From positions 2,976,001-3,040,000 of the forward strand of contig NZ_CP126110.1 in assembly GCF_030123405.1 (NCBI RefSeq): a stretch of 64,000 nucleotides of DNA. Direction: 5' to 3'. The notes beneath the pieces were generated by a model. That model ran no database searches and was not told the origin of the DNA. It saw nothing but the letters and a program-made list of their open reading frames with translations. The stretch is from Neobacillus sp. WH10 (lineage in GTDB: Bacteria > Bacillota > Bacilli > Bacillales > Cytobacillaceae). How positions within the stretch are numbered: position 1 is the first letter of the stretch; the number at the start of each line of letters is the position of its first letter. Of the stretch, positions 49,860 to 58,436 are shown piece by piece. The position numbers and the translations under genes were made by a program.

Positions 49860-51311
49860 ATGGATGTAACGAATGCAAGCACATTACTTGTTTCCATTAT
49901 TTTTGTTATCAATTTTTTGTTGGCAGCAGCTGTTCTCTTTATTGAACGCCGGGACATTGGCTCAACATGGGCATGGCTTATGATCTTGTTCTTTATTCCC
50001 ATCGTTGGCTTTATCGTCTATTTGTTTCTAGGCCGACAATTAAAGCAAAAGAATTTTTACAATTTGTCATCTGAAGAAAGAAGTTATCTTCTATCAGCAG
50101 TAGATGAACAAATCCATCAACTTCAAGACAATAGATTTTTTCACAATGATTTGCTATCAAAACATTCTGATTTACTCCTGATGAATGTAAAGTCATCCAA
50201 TGCATTGCTTACATTGGACAATAAAATTGAAATTTTTACTGATGGACATGAAAAATTTAACTCTTTGTTTGAAGATATTAGAAACGCAAAAGAGGAGATT
50301 CACCTTCAATATTACATCATTCAACGGGATTCTCTTGCTGACAAACTGCGGGATGAACTCACAAAAAAGGCAAAAGAAGGGGTAAAGGTTAGGCTCCTTT
50401 ATGATGAAATTGGATCCAGAAGGATTTCTCCTGCTTTTTTTAATGAAATGATTTCTTATGGCGGTGAAGTAGAAGCCTTTTTCCCTTCGTTTCTTAAATT
50501 GGTTAATTTCCGGATTAATAATCGAAATCACAGGAAGCTTTGCATTATTGACCGAAAGATTGCCTATATTGGCGGCTTTAATATTGGAAATGAGTACTTA
50601 GGATTGGATAAAAAATTTGGCTATTGGCGCGACACACATTTAAAAATCCAAGGGGAAGCAGTTTCCCAAATTCAAGGCAGATTTCTTTTAGATTGGAATT
50701 ACGCTGCGAAGAACAAGATGAATTTTGAACCATTTTCCTTCCAAGTTGCCAAGCATGATGGAAAAAGTCCGGTACAAATTATTGGGAGCGGTCCTAACAC
50801 AGTAACGGAACACATTAAAAATATGTATATTAAGTTAATCATGTCTGCTAAAAGAACCCTGTACATCCAATCACCGTATTTTGTTCCAGATTCCAGTTTT
50901 ATGGATGCCTGTAAAATTGCCTTACTTTCAGGTGTTGATGTAAGAATCATGATTCCTAGTAAGGGTGATTCCGCCGTTGTTTATTGGGCAACTTGGGCAT
51001 ATGCGGGAGAACTTTTAGACTATGGAGCTAAAATTTATCTTTATGAGAAGGGATTTATCCACGCTAAAACCATCGTAGTGGATGAAGAAGTGGCTTCTGT
51101 TGGAACTGCTAATATCGACACACGGAGCTTCCGTTTAAATTTTGAGGTAAATGCCGTCATTTACGATGAAAAAGTGGCTAAAAATCTTTATGATTTGTTT
51201 CTCCAAGATTGTCAAGATAGCTCTGAATTAACAATGGATAGATACAAAGAACGTTCCCTCGGTATCAAATTAAAGGAGGCCATAACACGTCTCCTATCGC
51301 CTATTTTATAA
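49860..51311 (+). CDS. cls: Cardiolipin synthase
   Basis: 483 residues. Two N-terminal membrane helices (about 8-28, 38-58) and two phospholipase-D HKD motifs: NHRKLCIIDRKIAYIGGFNIG (about 220-240) and HAKTIVVDEEVASVGTANIDTRS (about 400-423). It condenses phosphatidylglycerol to cardiolipin at the membrane. AGAAGGGATT lies upstream. It is divergent from the TetR gene. Length is normal. Confidence 0.95.
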   Translation: MDVTNASTLLVSIIFVINFLLAAAVLFIERRDIGSTWAWLMILFFIPIVGFIVYLFLGRQLKQKNFYNLSSEERSYLLSAVDEQIHQLQDNRFFHNDLLSKHSDLLLMNVKSSNALLTLDNKIEIFTDGHEKFNSLFEDIRNAKEEIHLQYYIIQRDSLADKLRDELTKKAKEGVKVRLLYDEIGSRRISPAFFNEMISYGGEVEAFFPSFLKLVNFRINNRNHRKLCIIDRKIAYIGGFNIGNEYLGLDKKFGYWRDTHLKIQGEAVSQIQGRFLLDWNYAAKNKMNFEPFSFQVAKHDGKSPVQIIGSGPNTVTEHIKNMYIKLIMSAKRTLYIQSPYFVPDSSFMDACKIALLSGVDVRIMIPSKGDSAVVYWATWAYAGELLDYGAKIYLYEKGFIHAKTIVVDEEVASVGTANIDTRSFRLNFEVNAVIYDEKVAKNLYDLFLQDCQDSSELTMDRYKERSLGIKLKEAITRLLSPIL

Positions 51312-51325
51312 TTTTATTTAGAATA

Positions 51326-51360
51326 AAACTCGGCACCTCCATTAGAAAGTGCCGAGTTTT
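51326..51360. terminator. Bidirectional terminator between cls and the RDD gene
   Basis: AAACTCGGCAC/GTGCCGAGTTT, with T-runs on both strands. Confidence 0.9.
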
Positions 51361-51368
51361 TTATTTCT

Positions 51369-52169
51369 CTAAAGTTCAAATTCCCATTCGTCCTTCAGGA
51401 TTAAATAGAGTACAAGGAGCGTATTTTCTAAATCAGTTTCTCGTTTTCCTTCTACTTCCAGCCCAATTTTCGGAAGCAAGATTTCAGCAATTTGTCTTGT
51501 TAATTGATTTCTTTCTTCCATTGGTACTTGAGGATATCGGCTGGCATATGTACTAATCAGCTTCCATTCCTTCATTCCCAGCGACTTTAACGTCCATTCA
51601 TCGATAAAAATATCGTACTTGGTAAGCCCTCTAGTTTCAATTTCTTTTTCGATTGGAGTTAGTTTCTTTTTCTGTTTTACCTTTCGCTCATGAATGACAA
51701 TCGTACCAGCGACAAGATCTCCAAGGCGTTTATGCTTTGGATGAAAAAATATCATGATTATCCCTAGAAAGTATGCAGTAGGCAGGGAATCAATTATGCG
51801 GATAAGATTCCGGATAAAGCTTGATAATAATGTGATGCTGTGACCATTTTCCTGAATCACTCTGATTCCGATCAGTTTCTTCCCGATCGTTCTACCCCCT
51901 AAAAAAAATTCAAACGCAAAAAAGTATCCCCAATTCACGATGAACAGGATAATAATCGTAATAGCTATTGGAATAAAACTATCCGGTAGAAACTGTACAG
52001 AGGATATTCCATCCATAACAAAAAAAAGCACAACTATTGTTAATATATTTACAACCGTTAATAGTAACTGATCGATAATAAAAGCAGCTGCTCTGCTTCC
52101 TAAACCGGCAAGCTGAAACTGAATCGAAACGTATTCAGGCGTTTTAATATCTAAACGGTCTTCATTCAT
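51369..52169 (-). CDS. RDD family membrane protein
   Basis: 266 residues with GGGGGAATTTTT before the ATG. Three hydrophobic helices (about 32-55, 67-90, 125-143). The RDD pattern is LGSRAAAFIIDQLLL, FFLGGRTIGKKLIGIRV and KHKRLGDLVAGTIVI. The soluble C-terminus (about 165-266) is charged. It faces the SpoIIM-like gene divergently, and RDD, SpoIIM, DUF58 and MoxR genes commonly cluster. Transport or anchoring role unproven. Confidence 0.85.
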   Translation of the reverse strand: MNEDRLDIKTPEYVSIQFQLAGLGSRAAAFIIDQLLLTVVNILTIVVLFFVMDGISSVQFLPDSFIPIAITIIILFIVNWGYFFAFEFFLGGRTIGKKLIGIRVIQENGHSITLLSSFIRNLIRIIDSLPTAYFLGIIMIFFHPKHKRLGDLVAGTIVIHERKVKQKKKLTPIEKEIETRGLTKYDIFIDEWTLKSLGMKEWKLISTYASRYPQVPMEERNQLTRQIAEILLPKIGLEVEGKRETDLENTLLVLYLILKDEWEFEL

Positions 52170-52288
52170 AAAAATTCCCCCTTTACACAGTTGATTTTTT
52201 CTAATGTTGTTTCTATTTTTCTACTAATTTTCTATAATAAGGAGAAAGAGAATAAAAATTACATAGCTCCCTAAAAGAAGGTGTGAAA

Positions 52289-53269
52289 ATGAACGTCAAA
52301 CAATTCGTAAAAATGCATCGTGAAGAATGGAAACAGCTTGAACAGTTGGTATTAACTATGAGTAAACGCAGAAATGCAATTACAGGTGATGCGATTACAC
52401 AATACCATCGACTCTATCAAAAGACAGCACAGAATCTTTCCTACAGTCAAACCTACTTCCCAAATGACGAAGTAACGCAATATTTGAATGGACTTGTTTC
52501 TAAATCACATAACCTGTTGTACAAGGATCAAGTATCTAGTTTTAAACAAATTCGCCATTTTTTCAGCACCAAATTTATTGGGTTATTAGTGGAGCAATGG
52601 AAGTTTGTGGTGGTGGCGATGATCCTATTTATCATTGGCGCCGTTGGGAGCTTTATTGCCGTCATGAATGATCCGCTGCATATCTATGCCATCCTCCCGT
52701 CGGAAATCGCTCAAGGTGTTAATCCTGACCACATCGGGGAGGGGAATGGAGCGGTCGACTCCTCTCTCATGTCTGCTAGCATTATGACCAACAATATCAA
52801 GGTAGCTATCTTCGCCTTTGCCGGTGGGATTACATTTGGCCTTGTAACAGTTTATTTGCTCGTCTATAATGGTATCCTTATCGGTGCACTCGCTGCCCTT
52901 TTTTGGCATCACGAGAAATCCTATGATTTTTGGGCTTATATCGTACCACACGGAATGATCGAGCTTACAGCCATCTTTATTGCCGGCGGTGCCGGTCTGT
53001 TAATGGGCTATAAGCTCTTTGTTCCCGGACAATACACAAGAGGTTTTCAATTAAAACATCAAGCGAAACGATCAGTACAGCTGCTGCTTGGGACACTTCC
53101 GTTGTTTGTCATTGCTGGAGTCATTGAAGGCTTTATCACCCCGGCTGCGATTTCTCTAGAAGCAAAATATATTGTTGCTTTCCTAACGGTTATCGGCTTA
53201 ATTCTTTATGTTGTAATCGGAAAGCTAAACTTACGCAAATCTAATGCTATAAAAGATTTTGATTCATAA
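52289..53269 (+). CDS. Stage II sporulation protein M-like membrane protein
   Basis: 326 residues from ATG 52289 with AGAAGGTG upstream; a GTG two codons earlier is less well spaced. A soluble helical N-terminus (about 1-95) precedes five or so membrane helices. ASIMTNNIKVAIFAFAGGITFGLVTVYLLVYNGILIGAL and PHGMIELTAIFIAGGAGL are the SpoIIM-family core (DUF95). SpoIIM acts in peptidoglycan remodelling during engulfment, but this longer paralog belongs to the RDD/DUF58/MoxR cluster. Its 3' end overlaps the DUF58 gene by 23 bp, tail to tail. Confidence 0.85.
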   Translation: MNVKQFVKMHREEWKQLEQLVLTMSKRRNAITGDAITQYHRLYQKTAQNLSYSQTYFPNDEVTQYLNGLVSKSHNLLYKDQVSSFKQIRHFFSTKFIGLLVEQWKFVVVAMILFIIGAVGSFIAVMNDPLHIYAILPSEIAQGVNPDHIGEGNGAVDSSLMSASIMTNNIKVAIFAFAGGITFGLVTVYLLVYNGILIGALAALFWHHEKSYDFWAYIVPHGMIELTAIFIAGGAGLLMGYKLFVPGQYTRGFQLKHQAKRSVQLLLGTLPLFVIAGVIEGFITPAAISLEAKYIVAFLTVIGLILYVVIGKLNLRKSNAIKDFDS

Positions 53270-54605
53270 TATCTATATAATGGGATACGGCGGCAATGAC
53301 CAACTTTTCTTCACGGGCCTCAATCATTTGGAGGCCTTGTTTTTCCCATATACTTTTTTCCCGTTTCTTAAATAGCAGCTGCTGCTGGGCAATACTTTTC
53401 ACCATCGCTGTTTGTACCGTAACTGGCTCCTCACGTGCTCTCTTAATGAGCGTTTGATCCTCTATTCCAATCATGAAAAATAAATGCCGCTGCCGAAGCC
53501 GCTTTAATAAACTTAGCGCGCTTTCCTCATGGAGAAAAGTTCTGACATCACTAAATAATAAAAGTAGACTTCTTTTCTTTTGAACCATTTCTAAGTATTG
53601 CAGCACTGCCGCATAGTTTGACTCAGCTGCATCTACTTGCAGATGATAGATTGCTTGAAGAATCGTCTGTAAGTGTGCCATTCCTTTGGCTGGCGGCACA
53701 AATACTTTGATTTCCTTTGAAAATGCAAGGACAGAAACATAATCGCCTTTTTGGAGTGCGGCTGCTGTTACTGTCAAGGCCGCTTCTAATGATCTCTCTA
53801 AACGGTTTCCTTTCTTCAATTCGGCGCCCATCATTCTTCCGCAATCTAGTAAAATCGTAATATACTTCCCATGCTCCGGTTCGTATTCATTGGCCATCAC
53901 TTCTTGCAGCTTTGCTGTTTGACGCCAGTTGATTTTACGGGGATCATCCCCCACTACATAGCTCCTTATCTTGGAAAAATCACCAACACCACTTCGCTGT
54001 CTGCGAATTTTTAACCCTTCGTATTTTAAAAATTGCTGTGCATTTTCCAGATACTGCTTGGTCTCGGTCAAATCCGGAATAACTTTCACAGAATCCTCTA
54101 TTCCTAGGGTCGTTTGCTTCTCCCATAAACCCCATAGGCTCGTATAGCGAAAATAAAGATTACTGATTTCATACTTTCCTCTTTCAGTGGCAATCGTTTC
54201 ATACGAGATCTCCATTGTTGTTTCCTTCGGTATTTTTCCAACAAGAGGAAACGGGCGTTTGAATGCCTGTGGTAACCCATCGACCATCCGGTATGTAAAC
54301 GAATAGGCAGAGGTATTCTTTACCCTAATCTTTACCTGATTAGAAATACCCCTTTCGAATTCATCAGCTATCACTCGTTGAAAGGAAAGCTGATTTTTTT
54401 TCGGTGAAAAGAGTAAGTCTACTAGACTTACGGTAAATACAACAACATTAATAGTAATGACGTAACCCCATGATATTCCCCATCCCGTTCCAATCAATAA
54501 TGCGAATGAGATGACGAGAAAGAGCAGCAATAGCCGTTTTGTCGGTATTATTCCTCTATCTTGGAACAGGAACCGACCCCACAAGCTCTTCAATGATTTG
54601 GTCAA
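53247..54605 (-). CDS. DUF58 domain protein (vWA-like)
   Basis: 452 residues from TTG 54603-54605; GGAGGGAG lies 6 bp upstream, inside the 3' end of the MoxR gene (50-nt overlap). Two N-terminal membrane helices (about 24-62) are followed by a beta-rich region and the DUF58 signature YVVGDDPRKINWRQTAK (about 213-229), then a vWA-like part (TILLDCGRMMGAELKKGNRLE). Typically partners with MoxR ATPases in assembling or activating complexes. Function here unknown. Confidence 0.88.
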   Translation of the reverse strand: MTKSLKSLWGRFLFQDRGIIPTKRLLLLFLVISFALLIGTGWGISWGYVITINVVVFTVSLVDLLFSPKKNQLSFQRVIADEFERGISNQVKIRVKNTSAYSFTYRMVDGLPQAFKRPFPLVGKIPKETTMEISYETIATERGKYEISNLYFRYTSLWGLWEKQTTLGIEDSVKVIPDLTETKQYLENAQQFLKYEGLKIRRQRSGVGDFSKIRSYVVGDDPRKINWRQTAKLQEVMANEYEPEHGKYITILLDCGRMMGAELKKGNRLERSLEAALTVTAAALQKGDYVSVLAFSKEIKVFVPPAKGMAHLQTILQAIYHLQVDAAESNYAAVLQYLEMVQKKRSLLLLFSDVRTFLHEESALSLLKRLRQRHLFFMIGIEDQTLIKRAREEPVTVQTAMVKSIAQQQLLFKKREKSIWEKQGLQMIEAREEKLVIAAVSHYIDIMNQNLL

Positions 54606-55485
54606 CGGTTGCTCCCTCCAATTCTACATGCGGGGATAACTGAATACGATGTCTTAATGCCGGTTTAGCAACCATTTTGATATCGTCCGGTGTCACATAA
54701 TCACGACCAGCCAGGTATGCCCATGATTGTGCCGCTTTTCCGATCGAGATTCCCGCCCTTGTACTAGCCCCGTATCGAATGGATTCGGTATCACGTGTCT
54801 TTCGGACAATTTGCATCGTATAGTCTAGCACATTTTCGCTAACCGTCACTTTTTCAATTTCTTTTCTAATTCTTAAAAAAGCGTCAATGTCTAAAATTGA
54901 TGCTACTAGCTTTTCATCAAAGCTGTTTTCTATTACTTCTCTTAATACAGTTTTCTCTTCCTCAAATGTTGGAAAATCAATATTCAGCTTAAACAAGAAA
55001 CGGTCCTGCTGTGCTTCTGGCAACGGGTAAGTCCCTTCAAATTCAATCGGGTTTTGTGTCGCAACAACAAAGAATACCTCCGGCAATGGATATGTTTCAC
55101 CTTGGATGGTAACTTGCTTTTCTTCCATTGCTTCTAATAATGCAGCCTGCGTTTTTGCAGGTGTCCGGTTGATTTCATCGGCTAGAAGAATATTAGTAAA
55201 AATAGGTCCCTTCAGTGTTTGAAATGAACTTTCCTTCATATTATAGAACATGCTGCCAGTGATATCACTTGGCAGTAAATCTGGTGTAAACTGAATTCGG
55301 TTAAAGCTGCCTCCAAGTAGCCCTGCCAGCGTTCGTACCATCTGTGTTTTTCCGGTACCTGGAACACCTTCTAAAAGTACATGTCCCCCAGCTAAAATGG
55401 AAGATAACAAAAGCCTTAGATTAAGACTCTGCCCAATAATCCGCTCCTCATATTTTTCTAAAAACGCTGTTAATTCTGTTTTCAT
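54556..55485 (-). CDS. MoxR family AAA+ ATPase
   Basis: 309 residues from ATG 55483-55485 (AGAGGTCGGAG upstream); the frame extends 14 codons further without a site. Walker A GVPGTGKTQMV (about 44-54), Walker B ILLADEINRTPAKTQAALLEAMEE, sensor VATQNPIEFEGTYPLPEAQQDRF and the C-terminal lid. Overlaps DUF4350 by 4 nt (ATGA). Chaperone-like role with the DUF58 protein. Confidence 0.94.
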   Translation of the reverse strand: MKTELTAFLEKYEERIIGQSLNLRLLLSSILAGGHVLLEGVPGTGKTQMVRTLAGLLGGSFNRIQFTPDLLPSDITGSMFYNMKESSFQTLKGPIFTNILLADEINRTPAKTQAALLEAMEEKQVTIQGETYPLPEVFFVVATQNPIEFEGTYPLPEAQQDRFLFKLNIDFPTFEEEKTVLREVIENSFDEKLVASILDIDAFLRIRKEIEKVTVSENVLDYTMQIVRKTRDTESIRYGASTRAGISIGKAAQSWAYLAGRDYVTPDDIKMVAKPALRHRIQLSPHVELEGATVDQIIEELVGSVPVPR

Positions 55486-56618
55486 TCTCCGACCTCTTTT
55501 CGTATTTGCTCCAGTTTTCTCGACCATAATAGATATTCTTGTTTACTTATTTTTTCTTTTTCAAGGATGGTGACCAATCCATTAAGAAAAGAATTAATAT
55601 CACGAGCGGGCATTTGAATCCATTTTTTTTCAATATAACTAGAAAGATCCTGCCATTCCCGGCTGTATGGAATTTGCCAGCGCTCTTGTAACAGTAGCTT
55701 GACATAATCTGCTTGGATCAGTAATGAGTCATGATATCGTTTACCTCTGAGATACCAAGCAGCAATTGCTTGAATTCCCTCATCGCTAAAACGAACCGAC
55801 TCTTCCCTTGGAAAGAAGATTGGTCCGAATCGTTTCCCTTTAAACCATAGCCAAAGAACCATGATTAAGATTCCTTGTAAAACAAGCAGTAAAAACCACA
55901 TTGGGTAGACGTTCCAAATAGTAGAGGCATTTTCCCCGCCATGAATATATTCATCAAACAAAAAGGTCTGTGCTTTACCTTCATTTAATAGATAAAGAAG
56001 TAGTGGTAAATGATCATTTTTTAATAGGTTTTCATTTGTCATCCATTCAGGAGCAATCGCAACAATCAAATGACCTTTACCATAAGTGCGTTTGAGCGCT
56101 ATGGCTTCCTTGTGATCACTCAATAAAACCACATCTTCTTTCATGGTTTGTAAACGGATTGGGGAACTAATCTCAGCCCGATAGGTGGCATCTGACTGAT
56201 CAAATACATCCTCCTTTTTGTCATTAGGAGAGGCTTTTTGTTCCGTAAACTCAGTGTTTACATCAAACATCCCTTTAGGGTTGGTTTGTAATAACAAAAT
56301 GGTATTTCCGTCCTTCATGAAGTTAACATAGTCCTCCATAACATCCTTTTCTGGATAAAATGACGGTTCGACCATAACGAGTAATTGATTTCCTTTCCCA
56401 TTAGGCAGCATTTCAGGTGCATGGTTCCAGCTCTTTGCTTCCTTTTCTTTCTTTAAATATGTATAAAATGCCTTTACACCGGTTGGAGAAGGAGAATCCG
56501 TCACATAGCTTGGATAGACTTGTGGCTTTGGTGAAAAGGAAAAGTAACTTATTGTTAAAAATAAGATGAGTAGAACAATCAGCCAAATCCATGTTCTTAC
56601 CTTTGATTGTGAATTCAT
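55482..56618 (-). CDS. DUF4350 domain protein
   Basis: 378 residues. A first membrane helix (about 11-28) leads to an extracytoplasmic domain with PSPTGVKAFYTYLKKE, LLLQTNPKGMF and GHLIVAIAPEWMTNENL, then FDEYIHGG, a second membrane helix (about 238-258) and a helical cytoplasmic tail. This is the DUF4350/glutamine-amidotransferase-like arrangement seen between DUF4129 and MoxR genes. Start overlaps the preceding stop by 4 nt. Confidence 0.85.
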   Translation of the reverse strand: MNSQSKVRTWIWLIVLLILFLTISYFSFSPKPQVYPSYVTDSPSPTGVKAFYTYLKKEKEAKSWNHAPEMLPNGKGNQLLVMVEPSFYPEKDVMEDYVNFMKDGNTILLLQTNPKGMFDVNTEFTEQKASPNDKKEDVFDQSDATYRAEISSPIRLQTMKEDVVLLSDHKEAIALKRTYGKGHLIVAIAPEWMTNENLLKNDHLPLLLYLLNEGKAQTFLFDEYIHGGENASTIWNVYPMWFLLLVLQGILIMVLWLWFKGKRFGPIFFPREESVRFSDEGIQAIAAWYLRGKRYHDSLLIQADYVKLLLQERWQIPYSREWQDLSSYIEKKWIQMPARDINSFLNGLVTILEKEKISKQEYLLWSRKLEQIRKEVGE

Positions 56619-57256
56619 GAAATACCTTCCTCCCCCCTTTCACCGAGCCATTTCATTGCTTCATGTTTGAATTGAACATATTCCTCATTACTCACCGTTC
56701 GTTCGCCATAAGTCACATCTTCAAAAAAGTGGGCAAGGCGGTAAAATTGATCGGCTTTTAGTGGATCGTTTTTCCGAAGTTCATCGTAGTAGTCCCAATT
56801 CGTTTTCCAAATTCTTGCCTCAAGCCATCCTTTTTCGTGATAATAAAGGAGTAAGGATAAAAACAGGTGGCGGGTTGAAAAAGAATATTCTTCTAATGCT
56901 TCATGTTTCATGGCCTCTTCAAGATGCCGCTCGAACGTCCAATTTAATTCCTTCATCGATTGCAGAGGTTTTTGCTTCCGTAAAATCAAATTCCGTCTCG
57001 TATTCCGAATCAGAAAGTATGCTGATAATGCTAAAAGAATAATAACCATCACAATAATTACTATTAAAATTGGTCCTGAAGCACTGCTGGCTGATTTAAT
57101 GGCAGGGAACAACTTTTCCAGCTGTTCTGCGATCCATTCTTTTGCTTTTTCCCACCAGATTTGGATAAACCCTTTAGAATCATTGTAATAAACTCTATAC
57201 TCTTGTGTATTTAAAATATCTTCAAGGTCATCTCGTGCCTTGTTTGCATCTAACAT
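56615..57256 (-). CDS. DUF4129 domain protein
   Basis: 213 residues from ATG 57254-57256 (AGGTGA upstream). One membrane helix (about 63-87) then the DUF4129 C-terminal domain with EEYSFSTRHLFLSLLLYYHEKGWLE and NDPLKADQFYRLAHFFEDVTYGERTVSNEEY. The domain often sits next to transglutaminase or DUF58/MoxR genes. First gene of the four-gene translationally coupled operon. Confidence 0.85.
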   Translation of the reverse strand: MLDANKARDDLEDILNTQEYRVYYNDSKGFIQIWWEKAKEWIAEQLEKLFPAIKSASSASGPILIVIIVMVIILLALSAYFLIRNTRRNLILRKQKPLQSMKELNWTFERHLEEAMKHEALEEYSFSTRHLFLSLLLYYHEKGWLEARIWKTNWDYYDELRKNDPLKADQFYRLAHFFEDVTYGERTVSNEEYVQFKHEAMKWLGERGEEGIS

Positions 57257-57353
57257 AATCATCACCTAACATAATAGGTTTATTTATCCCTTGATAACGG
57301 GCAGGAAGAATTGGTGGGGGATGAAACAATCCCCCACTGATTGAATTTTCACT

Positions 57354-58265
57354 TTAAATGGTCTTATAGTCGTCAATCAAATCCTTTAAATCATCAGCAT
57401 CATGTCTCGTTTTCAAATCAAGATACATAACCCCATAACCTACTGAGAATATCATCGTCGTAAACAGTGATGCCAGATTAGAAATCATATATAATAAAAC
57501 ACTTGTACCTAAAAAGGCACCAAAGGTAAATTGTATAGCAGTACTTATTATTGAGGAGATAATGTAAAACACAATATATAGTCCCATCAACGCCCAAGTT
57601 CGGTTCTTTGATAGTCTCCAGCTTCTCGAAAATCCCGGAGAAGTCTTATCAAGCACCACCGAACCAAAATAAAAGCTCCAGCGGGTTAATAAAAGTCCAA
57701 TCCCTATAGCACATACGAAGAATAACAGGATTCCAAAAAGAATTCCAGCTATTGGATTATCCACCATTGCAGACGCGAACCCTATAATGATTATGACAAG
57801 AGGAAAAATGATGATTCCAAACGTGATTAAACCAAACAAGATACTGCTACCAAGCATTGGCCAAAAACGCGAGAAGGCTTGTTTGATAACGGAGCCCACC
57901 GTAAACTCTTCCTCATTCCGAATATGATTAATCGCAAACAGGATCGCTGCCTCCGCAACTGGGAATAACAGAGCACTAACTAAACTGACCACGATTAGGC
58001 CGATACCAAAATCTAAACTGCTCGAATCAAACGATCCTGAATCTATAAAGCTTGAGAGATTTCGTTCGAACCAATTATCACCAGTCCCTACCTGTCTAAA
58101 AAAACTGGTACCTGAAGCGAATTGTATAATTGCTTGAAGCAAGTAAACGGGCCCCATAAAAATGATTAAAATCATGAAAAATTCTTTAAAACGATTTTTA
58201 CTTAAACTAAAGGTATGATCCAGGATTTCCCCGAATCCTTTTGGCTTTTTAAACTTTGCGTCCAA
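57354..58265 (-). CDS. Multipass membrane protein (GDPD membrane-domain/DUF975-like)
   Basis: 303 residues with about six membrane helices. KPKGFGEILDHTFSLSKNRFKEFFMILI at the N-terminus is the pattern of glycerophosphodiester-phosphodiesterase membrane domains and related integral proteins. Glu/Arg in the middle (IRNEEEFTVGSVIKQAFSRFWPMLG) repeats that motif. It lies 98 bp upstream of the DUF4129 operon and is probably cotranscribed. GGGGGAAATTCAC precedes the start. Function unknown. Confidence 0.75.
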   Translation of the reverse strand: MDAKFKKPKGFGEILDHTFSLSKNRFKEFFMILIIFMGPVYLLQAIIQFASGTSFFRQVGTGDNWFERNLSSFIDSGSFDSSSLDFGIGLIVVSLVSALLFPVAEAAILFAINHIRNEEEFTVGSVIKQAFSRFWPMLGSSILFGLITFGIIIFPLVIIIIGFASAMVDNPIAGILFGILLFFVCAIGIGLLLTRWSFYFGSVVLDKTSPGFSRSWRLSKNRTWALMGLYIVFYIISSIISTAIQFTFGAFLGTSVLLYMISNLASLFTTMIFSVGYGVMYLDLKTRHDADDLKDLIDDYKTI

Positions 58266-58369
58266 CGTGAATTTCCCCCTTGAATGTAAAAAATGGTTAT
58301 TATTACCGCCTATTTTATCATTATTCTAAGATATTTGGGGTAGAAATTGTAAAAAAAAGTAGAATAATA

Positions 58370-58411
58370 GCCTAACCTCTATGGTACAGGCTAAAAAAGT
58401 GGAGGTTAGGC
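58370..58411. terminator. Bidirectional terminator
   Basis: GCCTAACCTC/GAGGTTAGGC stem between pepF and the membrane-protein gene. Confidence 0.8.
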
Positions 58412-58436
58412 CATTTAATATATTTTAGAGTTCCTC

